Shown: piece by piece, positions 24,609-32,810 of the stretch
Layout: each line of letters starts with the position of its first letter
Position numbering within the stretch: the stretch's first letter is position 1
Assembly: GCF_028561755.1 (NCBI RefSeq)
Contig: NZ_JAQQTD010000002.1
Location: 490,662 to 554,661 of the forward strand
Origin: Altibacter sp. HG106
Lineage (GTDB): Bacteria > Bacteroidota > Bacteroidia > Flavobacteriales > Flavobacteriaceae
DNA length: 64,000 bases
Reading direction: 5' to 3'
Notes under the pieces: model-generated
Seen by the model: only the letters and a program-made list of their open reading frames with translations
The model's database searches: none
Told to the model about the DNA's origin: nothing
Translations under genes and position numbers: made by a program

Positions 24609-25472
24609 CTAGCCCAAATAGGTTTTCAAGATTTTACTTCTCGAGGTGTGTTTGAGTCGGCGAATTGCCTTTTCCTTGATTTGTCGAACACGCTCGCGTG
24701 TTAGGTCAAAGGTCTCTCCAATTTCTTCTAAGGTCATTGGGTGTTGGTCTCCAAGGCCAAAATACAACCGAATCACATCCGCTTCACGAGGCGTTAAGGT
24801 TTCTAGCGCACGTTCGATCTCCGTTTTAAGCGATTCGTGTAATAAGGTTCGGTCTGGATTGGGAGACTCACCACTTCGCAATACATCATACAAGTTGGAA
24901 TCTTCCCCTTCTACCAACGGAGCGTCCATGGAGACATGGCGTCCTGAGTTTTTCATCGACTCTTTCACATCGTTGATGGTCATGTCCAACTCTTTGGCGA
25001 TTTCTTCCGCAGACGGTGGGCGCTCATGCGCTTGCTCTAGATGTGCAAAGGTCTTGTTAATTTTGTTAATACTTCCAATCTTATTCAGCGGAAGGCGAAC
25101 AATACGAGATTGCTCTGCCAATGCCTGAAGAATGGATTGGCGAATCCACCAAACGGCATACGAGATGAATTTGAACCCTCGGGTTTCATCAAATCGCTGC
25201 GCAGCTTTAATAAGCCCCAGGTTCCCTTCATTGATCAGGTCGGGCAGCGTTAGCCCTTGATTTTGGTATTGCTTAGCTACCGAAACAACAAAACGTAGAT
25301 TCGCTTTAGTCAATTTTTCCAAAGCGCGTTGGTCCCCCGCTTTTATGCGTTGTGCCAACTCTACTTCTTCATCTGCGGTAATTAAGTCAACTTTTCCAAT
25401 TTCCTGAAGGTACTTGTCTAAGGAGGCAGTTTCCCGGTTGGTAACCTGCTTGGTGATTTTAAGTTGTCTCAT
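24609..25472 (-). CDS. rpoD: Primary RNA polymerase sigma factor RpoD/SigA
   Basis: A 287-aa housekeeping sigma factor of the short Bacteroidota type, lacking region 1.1 and the long non-conserved insert of E. coli RpoD. Region 1.2 is at the start ([20 protein letters not shown]). Region 2 includes [20 protein letters not shown] and the -7 contacting helix [18 protein letters not shown]. Region 4 ends with the helix-turn-helix [20 protein letters not shown]. It recognises the TAnnTTTG boxes seen in this window. It is followed by a strong terminator. Confidence 0.95.
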   Translation of the reverse strand: MRQLKITKQVTNRETASLDKYLQEIGKVDLITADEEVELAQRIKAGDQRALEKLTKANLRFVVSVAKQYQNQGLTLPDLINEGNLGLIKAAQRFDETRGFKFISYAVWWIRQSILQALAEQSRIVRLPLNKIGSINKINKTFAHLEQAHERPPSAEEIAKELDMTINDVKESMKNSGRHVSMDAPLVEGEDSNLYDVLRSGESPNPDRTLLHESLKTEIERALETLTPREADVIRLYFGLGDQHPMTLEEIGETFDLTRERVRQIKEKAIRRLKHTSRSKILKTYLG

Positions 25473-25592
25473 GAACGATAATCCTTTCTAAAGTAAGTTA
25501 AATAATCCTGTGCATAGGGTTATACGTAAAAAGGTTTCGAAAAGTTACACAACTTTTATCTTTTTTTAAAAAGTAGCGGTTAAGTAGCTGCT

Positions 25593-26276
25593 TTATGGCG
25601 CTATCGAATCTTTGAGCATTATGGTTCCGGGTGTATTCGCTTTCGTAATACTATCGAGTTCTCTCCTGTTTGTTGTGCTGTAAAAACTGTCAGTAGCACT
25701 GTTGTAATAATGATAGATGGTTTTCTTCTTAAACCCTTCCAGATCGCGGGTGTCTTTGGTGTCGTCTACTTCAGAACCACGGGTCATGTTGGAAACCGAC
25801 CGCACGTTGTCCTCAGGGTTTTTAATGGCCGCTGTCTCCTCATCTGCTAGATTCTTGCGTATGGTGGTACTTGCTTCGGAAACTTTTTCTGTACCCTTTT
25901 TTTCAGTGACCGTTTGGGCAATGTTAGAAGATTGGGCGGTTGTTTTGCTTTTCTGTTGAAAAATTAGCGCGATGGCACGAGCACGTGGCGTACGGTAAGG
26001 AGCCGCAGTAGACTCAGTAGAGATGGATGTGATTCCTTCCGAATGTAGCGTGTTCGCAGCGATGAGCGCCTGTACTCCTGAAGTACTTTTTTCAGCACTC
26101 AACCATATCCCCACACCAAGAATGATGACCCCTAATCCGGCGGTCCAAAGCCAAAATAAACGCTTTTTTCGTTCCATGCTGGCCTCAATACGATTCCAAA
26201 TTTGAGCGTCAGCTGTAACCCGTGCACCCTGCAAGCGTTCTTCAAAAAGGGATCCAATGTCTTTAAAATCTTTCAT
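25593..26276 (-). CDS. Probable anti-sigma factor (single-pass membrane protein)
   Basis: A 227-aa protein with a helical N-terminus (FEERLQGARVTADAQIWNRI), one membrane segment at about residues 37-58 (LFWLWTAGLGVIILGVGIWL) and a Ser/Thr/Lys-rich extracytoplasmic part. It lies 10 nt downstream of an ECF sigma gene on the same strand, the classic arrangement of an anti-sigma factor. The N-terminus lacks the ZAS HxxxCxxC signature, so it would be a non-zinc type. The binding of the sigma factor is inferred from context. Confidence 0.65.
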   Translation of the reverse strand: MKDFKDIGSLFEERLQGARVTADAQIWNRIEASMERKKRLFWLWTAGLGVIILGVGIWLSAEKSTSGVQALIAANTLHSEGITSISTESTAAPYRTPRARAIALIFQQKSKTTAQSSNIAQTVTEKKGTEKVSEASTTIRKNLADEETAAIKNPEDNVRSVSNMTRGSEVDDTKDTRDLEGFKKKTIYHYYNSATDSFYSTTNRRELDSITKANTPGTIMLKDSIAP

Positions 26277-26286
26277 AAGCTTCAGG

Positions 26287-26862
26287 TTATGACGCCTGTT
26301 GGCGTAGGTGATTAATTTCTTTCTTTAGTAGTTTTTTAGCACGATGGTAATTGGAGTTAGAGGTGCCTTCCGATATGCCTAATTCCCTGGCGATCTCCTT
26401 GTGCGTAAAACCGTCCAATTGATATAGGTTAAAGACCAGTCGGTATTGATCGGGTAATTTTTGTATACACGATAGAATGCGAGATAATGATAAGCATTCA
26501 ATCGTTTCTTCTGCTACTTCTGCATCGCTGCCCAATTCGGGATTATACGTTATATTATCCTTTAGGCCTTTTTTGAATTTATCGATTGCCTTGAAGATCG
26601 CCATGCGTTTCATCCAACCTTCAAAAGAGCCTGTGCCTTTGTAGGTATGAATCTTTTGAAATACCTCGATGAAGGTGTCGTGTACGTTATCTTCTGCCTG
26701 CTCTTGATTTCGGCAATACTTTAGGGACAAAAAATACAAATCATCCTTATAGCGCAGAAAAAGTTCTTTTTGAGCGGTTCGCTCCTTTTTCTTGCATTTA
26801 TCAATGAGTTCGTTCAATTCCACAGAATGAGTTTCTCGTTTCTTTTTCAATAGTCTTTTCAT
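26287..26862 (-). CDS. ECF-type RNA polymerase sigma factor
   Basis: A 191-aa sigma-70 family protein. Region 2 is seen in DDLYFLSLKYCRNQEQAEDN and the following FIEVFQKIHTYKGTGSFEGW. Region 4 has the helix-turn-helix GFTHKEIARELGISEGTSNS. The N-terminus is unusually basic (MKRLLKKKRETHS). It is upstream of a membrane protein with which it probably forms a sigma/anti-sigma pair answering to an envelope signal. The regulon is unknown. Confidence 0.88.
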   Translation of the reverse strand: MKRLLKKKRETHSVELNELIDKCKKKERTAQKELFLRYKDDLYFLSLKYCRNQEQAEDNVHDTFIEVFQKIHTYKGTGSFEGWMKRMAIFKAIDKFKKGLKDNITYNPELGSDAEVAEETIECLSLSRILSCIQKLPDQYRLVFNLYQLDGFTHKEIARELGISEGTSNSNYHRAKKLLKKEINHLRQQAS

Positions 26863-27034
26863 CGCACAAAAGGTTGCTTGTATCCATTCGATTTCTTAAT
26901 TGAATTCGGTTGAATCTTTTGTGAATAGAACATCTAAAGCCATTAAATTCCTACCGTATTGATCAACATATTACGCTCGTAAAAAAAGACACACCAACAG
27001 GTAGCGTAGCGGATTTAAAAATAGGCAAAACAAA

Positions 27035-27061
27035 AAAAGCACCTCAAACGAGGTGCTTTTT
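27035..27061. terminator. Bidirectional terminator downstream of pnp
   Basis: AAAAGCACCTC, loop AAAC, GAGGTGCTTTT: a perfect 11-bp stem with A and T runs on both sides. It lies just after the pnp stop on the minus strand, upstream of the ECF sigma gene. The rest of the 217-nt gap (26863-27079) shows no gene. Confidence 0.85.
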
Positions 27062-27079
27062 CTTGTGTTAAGAAACAAA

Positions 27080-29299
27080 TTAGTCTCTTTTATTATCCCG
27101 ATTGCGGTTGCGATTTCCATCTCTGTTTCCATCGCGTTTGCGGTTTCGGTTTCCACCGCCGCCTCCGCTGCGTTCCTTGTATCCTTCCGGTTTTGGGATC
27201 AATACCTTTCTGGATACACGATCTTTCTTCGTACGCGGATCGATTCCGAGGTATTTCACATCTAAGACATCACCAAGGTTTACCACGTCGGTAACATTGT
27301 CGGTACGTTTCCAGTCGAGTTCAGAAATGTGTAACAAGGTTTCATTCCCCGGTGCCTCGAGGTATTCTACTACCGCACCAAAGTCTAATAGCTTAATTAC
27401 TTTTACTTCGTAAACGCTGTCTTTTTCAGGTTTGAAGGTGAGGGCTTCAACGGCTTTAATGACCGCATCAATTCCCTCTTGGTTGGTTCCAAGAATTTCG
27501 ACAATCCCTTTTCCATCCTCTTCGTTAATAACGATAGTTGTTTCCGTACGTTTCTGAAGCTCCTGAATGTTCTTTCCACCGGGTCCTATTAACGCTCCAA
27601 TATAATCTTCCGGAATCGTTGTGGTAACGATTTTCGGCGCATGCGCTTTAACGGTTGTATTCGGCGCCGCAATCGTATCGGTGATTTTTTTCAAAATATG
27701 CAAACGACCGTCACGAGCTTGCTTTAGTGCTTTGATCAAGATCTCGTAAGGCAATCCTTTGATCTTGATATCCATTTGGCAGGCTGTGATTCCTTCTTCG
27801 GTCCCGGTTACTTTGAAGTCCATGTCACCTAAGTGATCTTCGTCACCAAGGATATCGCTTAATACCGCGTAATTTTCACCATCGGTAATTAATCCCATGG
27901 CAATACCACTAACGGGACGTTTCAATTGAATACCGGCATCCATCAACGCCATGGTTCCGCTACATACGGTTGCCATGGAAGAAGATCCGTTACTTTCCAA
28001 TACTTCACTTACCACTCGTACCGTGTAGGGGCAATCCTCTGGGATCATTCCTTTCAAGGCGCGTTGTGCTAAGTTTCCGTGACCGATCTCTCGACGAGAC
28101 GTTCCGCGAATAGGACGTGCCTCTCCCGTTGAGAAAGGAGGGAAGTTGTAATGTAGGTAGAACGTCTCTTCCCCTTGTTGGGTAGGAAGATCAATGATGT
28201 TGGCTTCTCTTGAAGTTCCCAAGGTAGCCGTGGCCAGAGCTTGTGTTTCTCCACGGGTAAAGATAGACGAACCATGGGTAGATGGTAAGTAATCTACTTC
28301 ACACCAAATGGGGCGAATGTCGGTGCTTTTTCGACCGTCTAGGCGCATCCCTTCTTTGAGCACGACATCACGTACCGCTTCTTTATGCGCCGCTTTGAAG
28401 TATTTAGAGATCAAGTCTCCGTGTTCTTCAATTTCTTCTTCTGAAAAAGTAGCTACTAATTCTTCTTTAATTGCAGAAAATGCTTCGCTACGCTCTCCTT
28501 TGCCAAGACCTTGTTTGGCTACATCGTAGCATTTTTGATAGACGGCATCTTTTATTTTAGCGGCCAAGGCGTCATCTTCACGCTCTCCTTCATAGGTGCG
28601 TGTTTCCTTTTTACCGCCTGTTTGTTCTACCAAACGAACCTGAGCGCGACATTGTTCTTTAATAGCTTCGTGCGCAAATTTGATGGCTTCTGCCATGTCT
28701 TCTTCGCTACATTCGTCCATTTCTCCTTCTACCATGGCAACGCTGTCTTCGGAAGCACCCACCATGAGGTCCATATCGGCCTCAGCTAATTGTTCGTAGC
28801 TAGGATTGATAATGAATTCTCCGTCAACACGAGCGACACGTACTTCAGAAATAGGATATTCAAAAGGAATATCACTTAGTTGAATGGCCGTTGAAGCAGC
28901 CAATCCGGCTAGGGCATCGGGCATTACGTTTTCGTCGTGCGACATTAACTGGATCATCACCTGTACTTCGTTGTGATAATCTTTTGGGAATAAAGGACGT
29001 AAGCAGCGATCAACCAGACGCATCACCAAGATCTCTTCGGTGCTAGGGCGTGCTTCTCTTTTAAAGAAACCACCAGGGTAACGACCGGCAGCGGCGAATT
29101 TTTCGCGATAATCTACGGTAAGGGGCAAAAAGTCAACTGGGCTTGCTTCACGGTTGCTCACGATGGTACACAGCAGCATGGCGTCTCCCATACGTACCAC
29201 TACCGAACCGTGGGCTTGTTTGGCCAATTTTCCGGTTTCAATGGAAATCTCTCTTCCATCTCCCAGATCAATGACCTCTGTAAATGTTTTAGGTATCAT
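27080..29299 (-). CDS. pnp: Polyribonucleotide nucleotidyltransferase (PNPase)
   Basis: A 739-aa 3'-5' exoribonuclease that degrades RNA by phosphorolysis. It has two RNase PH-like domains (first at 1-230; second around 320-550 with [20 protein letters not shown]), a KH domain ([20 protein letters not shown]) and an S1 domain ([20 protein letters not shown]). The C-terminus ends in an Arg/Asn-rich tail ([18 protein letters not shown]), an RNA-binding or disordered extension common in Bacteroidota. The gene order rpsO then pnp is conserved across bacteria. In E. coli, pnp is autoregulated through its leader. That is unproven here. Confidence 0.97.
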   Translation of the reverse strand: MIPKTFTEVIDLGDGREISIETGKLAKQAHGSVVVRMGDAMLLCTIVSNREASPVDFLPLTVDYREKFAAAGRYPGGFFKREARPSTEEILVMRLVDRCLRPLFPKDYHNEVQVMIQLMSHDENVMPDALAGLAASTAIQLSDIPFEYPISEVRVARVDGEFIINPSYEQLAEADMDLMVGASEDSVAMVEGEMDECSEEDMAEAIKFAHEAIKEQCRAQVRLVEQTGGKKETRTYEGEREDDALAAKIKDAVYQKCYDVAKQGLGKGERSEAFSAIKEELVATFSEEEIEEHGDLISKYFKAAHKEAVRDVVLKEGMRLDGRKSTDIRPIWCEVDYLPSTHGSSIFTRGETQALATATLGTSREANIIDLPTQQGEETFYLHYNFPPFSTGEARPIRGTSRREIGHGNLAQRALKGMIPEDCPYTVRVVSEVLESNGSSSMATVCSGTMALMDAGIQLKRPVSGIAMGLITDGENYAVLSDILGDEDHLGDMDFKVTGTEEGITACQMDIKIKGLPYEILIKALKQARDGRLHILKKITDTIAAPNTTVKAHAPKIVTTTIPEDYIGALIGPGGKNIQELQKRTETTIVINEEDGKGIVEILGTNQEGIDAVIKAVEALTFKPEKDSVYEVKVIKLLDFGAVVEYLEAPGNETLLHISELDWKRTDNVTDVVNLGDVLDVKYLGIDPRTKKDRVSRKVLIPKPEGYKERSGGGGGNRNRKRDGNRDGNRNRNRDNKRD

Positions 29300-29440
29300 G
29301 TTTGTTTTTCAATTTTGTTTGCAGACGCAAACGTTTGTTAACTGGTCGTTGTCTGTATTTCAGACAAAAGTTGTGTTGTTGTGGAGACCAATGAAAAACT
29401 AACAGGCAGCTTTTTTGTTTTTTCCTTTCGGAAACAATAC

Positions 29441-29464
29441 AAAAAAGGGGCATAACGCCCCTTT
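29441..29464 (-). terminator. Hairpin between rpsO and pnp
   Basis: AAAGGGGC, loop ATAAC, GCCCCTTT with an A run on the plus strand, so a T run in the minus transcript. It ends 7 nt past the rpsO stop, between rpsO and pnp. It could terminate rpsO partially or serve as a processing site, as the rpsO-pnp spacer does in other bacteria. No gene is seen in the 171-nt spacer. Confidence 0.7.
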
Positions 29465-29470
29465 ACATTC

Positions 29471-29740
29471 TTACTTACGCAATCCTAATTCTTTTACGAT
29501 GGCGCGGTAACGCATAATGTCCTTCTTCATTAAATAATCAAGAAGCGAACGGCGCTTCCCTACCAAACGTACCAAAGAACGCTCTGTGTTGAAGTCCTTT
29601 TGGTTGTTTTTTAGGTGTTTTGTAAGGTGCTCGATACGGTAGGTGAACAACGCGATTTGTCCTTCAGTAGAACCGGTATCGGTCTTCGACTTCCCGTGCT
29701 TTGCAAAAATTTCTTGTTTCTTTTCTGGTGCTAAATACAT
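29471..29740 (-). CDS. rpsO: Ribosomal protein S15
   Basis: An 89-aa small-subunit protein that binds the central domain of 16S rRNA. The family pattern is complete: GSTEGQIALFTYRIEHLTKH and the C-terminal LVRLVGKRRSLLDYLMKKD. The length is standard. A likely -7 box (TACTTTTG on the minus strand, 29797-29804) lies 57 nt upstream of the start. Confidence 0.97.
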   Translation of the reverse strand: MYLAPEKKQEIFAKHGKSKTDTGSTEGQIALFTYRIEHLTKHLKNNQKDFNTERSLVRLVGKRRSLLDYLMKKDIMRYRAIVKELGLRK

Positions 29741-29917
29741 GCCAATATTATTAAAATGATTTTTATGTACCGACTCACTTCGTGTGATTCGAGCGGCAAA
29801 AGTACAAAAATAACTTAATACAGGTGCTTTAAAAGCTTTATTATTTGAGGATGAGGTACTAGGTTAAACTTTTTTCCGTTTTTAAAGTCATAACAACAAA
29901 CCCAAAACACTAATAGT

Positions 29918-30754
29918 ATGAAACGTATTCAAAAAACCATCGCTTTGTCTTTAGTAATTAGCATGTTTGCATTTACAGCATGTAATACTGATGATGACAC
30001 TGTTGTGAATGACAATGATCCTCAAGTAGATTTTTCCGCAGATAATGCTACGATTGCTGCCCGAACTGATATTGCAGTAGAAGGAAGCTTCAATATTGTT
30101 GAAAACGCTTACGCGGAAGAAGCCGAAGGGCGTTCCGCAGAAAACTCTTTATTTACCAACTGTGCGATTGTAACTCTGGTAACCGACGGAAATGGAGGAA
30201 CCATCACAGTTGATTTTGGTGAGGGCTGTACCTTAAACAATGGAGCAGAAGTTTCCGGACAAATCCTCATCGAGTTTTCTCCCATTATTGAAGGAGAACG
30301 TAACCTGACGTACACCTACGAAAATTTCACCTACAATGGTAACGGTGTCACTGGTGGCGGAACCATCTTGCGTGAAATTGCCAATACCGATGGAAATCCG
30401 CAATCTACCTGGAACGGTTCTATAGTTGTGACGTTCCCCGACACCGAGGTAACCGCTACACGAAATGGCCTTCGTATTGCCGAATGGGTCGAAGGAGTTG
30501 GCAGTGGTACTTGGGAAGATAATGTGTATCACATTGAAGGCAATTGGACGACCACTTTGTCAAACGGTTTTGAACGTACGGGAGAAGTGACCGAAACCTT
30601 AGTGCGCGAATTGGATTGTCCGTTTTTAGTAAGCGGAGAATTGAGCATTACACAGCAATCGCTTACTGGAGCTCTTAATTTTGGAGCGGGTGAGTGCGAT
30701 AACATCGCCATATTTACCTTTAATGGGGTGGATTACACCATTATCCTTCAATGA
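29918..30754 (+). CDS. Secreted lipoprotein, unknown
   Basis: A 278-aa protein with a lipoprotein signal peptide (MKRIQKTIALSLVISMFAFT then AC), with the lipid-bearing Cys at about residue 22 followed by NTDDDT. The mature part is beta-rich and contains repeated short motifs such as GNGGTITVDFGEGCTLNNG and ISGQ-like stretches. Positions around 120-230 (LTYTYENFTYNGNGVTGGGT) look like a single compact beta domain. No enzymatic motif is visible. The Asp run after the Cys suggests retention or sorting to the outer surface, as in Bacteroidota export signals. A monocistronic unit with a terminator at 30789. Confidence 0.7.
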   Translation: MKRIQKTIALSLVISMFAFTACNTDDDTVVNDNDPQVDFSADNATIAARTDIAVEGSFNIVENAYAEEAEGRSAENSLFTNCAIVTLVTDGNGGTITVDFGEGCTLNNGAEVSGQILIEFSPIIEGERNLTYTYENFTYNGNGVTGGGTILREIANTDGNPQSTWNGSIVVTFPDTEVTATRNGLRIAEWVEGVGSGTWEDNVYHIEGNWTTTLSNGFERTGEVTETLVRELDCPFLVSGELSITQQSLTGALNFGAGECDNIAIFTFNGVDYTIILQ

Positions 30755-30788
30755 TGGCCACTCACGAAATTGAGTTGATTCCAAAAAA

Positions 30789-30814
30789 AAAGCCGCTTTT
30801 GAAGCGGCTTTTTT
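30789..30814. terminator. Bidirectional terminator between the lipoprotein gene and accD
   Basis: AAAGCCGC, loop TTTTGAA, GCGGCTTTTTT, flanked by A and T runs. It serves both convergent genes. Confidence 0.85.
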
Positions 30815-30816
30815 AA

Positions 30817-31683
30817 TTAAGCTGATTTTTCTCGTAAGGGACGGTTCAATACCAAATCCAAATAGAGATTTATTTTTCGTTTGAGATCTTTTCGATGTGT
30901 GATAAAATCTAAGAAGCCGTGATCCAGTACAAATTCAGCCGTTTGAAAACCTTCCGGCAATTCTTTTCCGGTAGTATCGCGCACTACACGAGGTCCTGCA
31001 AACCCAATTAAGGCGCCAGGTTCGCTGATGTTGATGTCACCTAACATCGCAAACGATGCGGTGGTTCCACCCGTTGTGGGATCGGTACAAAGTGAAATAT
31101 AAGGGATCTTTGCCTCGGCCAGTTGCGCTAACTTCGAACTGGTTTTTGCCAATTGCATGAGTGATAAAGCGGCTTCCATCATACGCGCGCCGCCACTTTT
31201 AGAGATCATCAAAAACGGAATGTTGTTCTTTAAGGAATGATCTGCTGCGCGGGCAATCTTTTCTCCTACCACACTACCCATAGAGCCGCCGATAAAACTA
31301 AAGTCCATACAGGCAACCACAAGGTCTTCCCCCATCGATTTTCCAACGGCGGTACGCACGGCATCTTTTAATCCGGTTTTGTCCTGCGCGGTTTTAAGAC
31401 GGTCTGTATATTTCTTCTTGTCTTCAAATTTCAAAGGATCTTTTGACGTCAGGTTTTTATCCAGTTCTTTAAACTTGTTGTCGTCAAACAGGATCTGGAA
31501 ATATTCGGTACTACCAATACGCACGTGATAGCCGTCTTCCGGGCTCACATAATAGTTGTTTTCCAGTTCTTCGGCATCTACAATCTTTCCGGTAGGAGAT
31601 TTGTACCAAAGTCCTTTTGGCACATCTTTTTTCTCTTCCGTAGGGGTTTGAATTCCTTTTTTAGTTCGTTTAAACCAAGCCAT
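30817..31683 (-). CDS. accD: Acetyl-CoA carboxylase carboxyltransferase subunit beta
   Basis: A 288-aa subunit of the enzyme that makes malonyl-CoA, the first step of fatty acid synthesis. The crotonase-like core is intact: [39 protein letters not shown] and [15 protein letters not shown]. The N-terminal zinc ribbon of E. coli AccD is missing its four Cys. The equivalent region (about residues 26-53) has Ser29, Gly32, Ser47 and Asp50 in their place. From memory other flavobacterial AccD proteins share this. It is followed upstream, on the same strand, by fbaA. Confidence 0.94.
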   Translation of the reverse strand: MAWFKRTKKGIQTPTEEKKDVPKGLWYKSPTGKIVDAEELENNYYVSPEDGYHVRIGSTEYFQILFDDNKFKELDKNLTSKDPLKFEDKKKYTDRLKTAQDKTGLKDAVRTAVGKSMGEDLVVACMDFSFIGGSMGSVVGEKIARAADHSLKNNIPFLMISKSGGARMMEAALSLMQLAKTSSKLAQLAEAKIPYISLCTDPTTGGTTASFAMLGDINISEPGALIGFAGPRVVRDTTGKELPEGFQTAEFVLDHGFLDFITHRKDLKRKINLYLDLVLNRPLREKSA

Positions 31684-31699
31684 AAAAGGGGGGTTTTAA

Positions 31700-32767
31700 T
31701 TAAAGCGTGTTAATGTTGTTAAGGTCTTCGAATGCTTTTTTCAAGCGAGCTTTGAAGGTGAGTTCTCCTTCCCGAAGCCATTTTCTAGGATCATAATATT
31801 TTTTGTTGGGAACATCATCCCCATCGGGGTTACCGATTTGTGTTCTCAGGAAATCAATATTTCCGGTCATATAATCGCGAATTCCTTCGTTGAACGCAAA
31901 CTGAAGGTCGGTATCAATGTTCATCTTGATTACGCCATACCCAATTGCTTCTCGAATTTCTTCCACCGTAGAACCGCTTCCGCCGTGGAATACAAAGTCA
32001 ATAGGATTGTGATCTGTGTTGTATTTTTTCTGAATAAATTCTTGCGAATTCTTCAAGATCTTTGGAGTCAACTTTACGTTCCCCGGCTTATACACGCCGT
32101 GTACGTTTCCGAAGGCCGCTGCCACGGTAAATTGATCACTTACCTTACTTAATTCTTCATAGGCGTAGGCTACTTCTTCCGGCTGTGTGTAGAGTTTTGA
32201 ACTGTCTACATCGGTATTGTCAACACCGTCTTCTTCCCCGCCGGTAATTCCCAATTCAATTTCCAGGGTCATGCCCATCTTGCTCATGCGCTCGAGGTAT
32301 CGTTTGCAAATCTCGATATTCTCTTCTATTGGTTCTTCCGAAAGATCCAGCATGTGAGAACTATAGAGTGACTTCCCTGTTTTCTTGAAGTGTTCTTCTC
32401 CGGCAGTGAGCATGCCATCGACCCAAGGCAGTAATTTCTTGGCGCAATGATCGGTATGCATGATCACCGTGGCGCCATATAGCGTGGCCATCTGGTGTAC
32501 GTGCTTGGCGCCGGCCACAGCTCCTGCAATCGCAGCGCGTTGGCCATCATTCGACAATCCTTTTCCCGCATTAAAGTGGGCCCCGCCATTGGAAAACTGA
32601 ATGATCACTGGAGCGTTCAGCTCGGCTGCAGTTTCCATTACGGCATTCATAGTATTTGAACCCACCACGTTTACTGCGGGCATGGCAAAGCCTTTTTCTT
32701 TTGCGTATTGATGGATGTGTTGTACTTCTTTTCCGGTAGCAACTCCGGGAGTGATCGAATGACTCAT
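31700..32767 (-). CDS. fbaA: Class II fructose-bisphosphate aldolase
   Basis: A 355-aa zinc-dependent aldolase that splits fructose 1,6-bisphosphate in glycolysis and joins trioses in gluconeogenesis. The zinc site is visible (MHTDHCAKKLLPWVDGM), with the GGE and FHGGSGST signatures (DFVFHGGSGSTVEEI). The length is typical for class IIA enzymes. A -7-like box (TATTTTTG on the minus strand, 32788-32795) is 20 nt upstream. accD starts 16 nt downstream, so the two may be co-transcribed. Confidence 0.96.
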   Translation of the reverse strand: MSHSITPGVATGKEVQHIHQYAKEKGFAMPAVNVVGSNTMNAVMETAAELNAPVIIQFSNGGAHFNAGKGLSNDGQRAAIAGAVAGAKHVHQMATLYGATVIMHTDHCAKKLLPWVDGMLTAGEEHFKKTGKSLYSSHMLDLSEEPIEENIEICKRYLERMSKMGMTLEIELGITGGEEDGVDNTDVDSSKLYTQPEEVAYAYEELSKVSDQFTVAAAFGNVHGVYKPGNVKLTPKILKNSQEFIQKKYNTDHNPIDFVFHGGSGSTVEEIREAIGYGVIKMNIDTDLQFAFNEGIRDYMTGNIDFLRTQIGNPDGDDVPNKKYYDPRKWLREGELTFKARLKKAFEDLNNINTL

Positions 32768-32810
32768 AGTTGGAAAGGTTTAAGCAACAAAAATAAGAAA
32801 AATAAAGCGT

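Noticed and set aside
26971..27156. Short minus-strand frame downstream of pnp
   Set aside because: It runs across the terminator and out of frame through the Arg/Asn-rich tail of pnp, and it is low-complexity.
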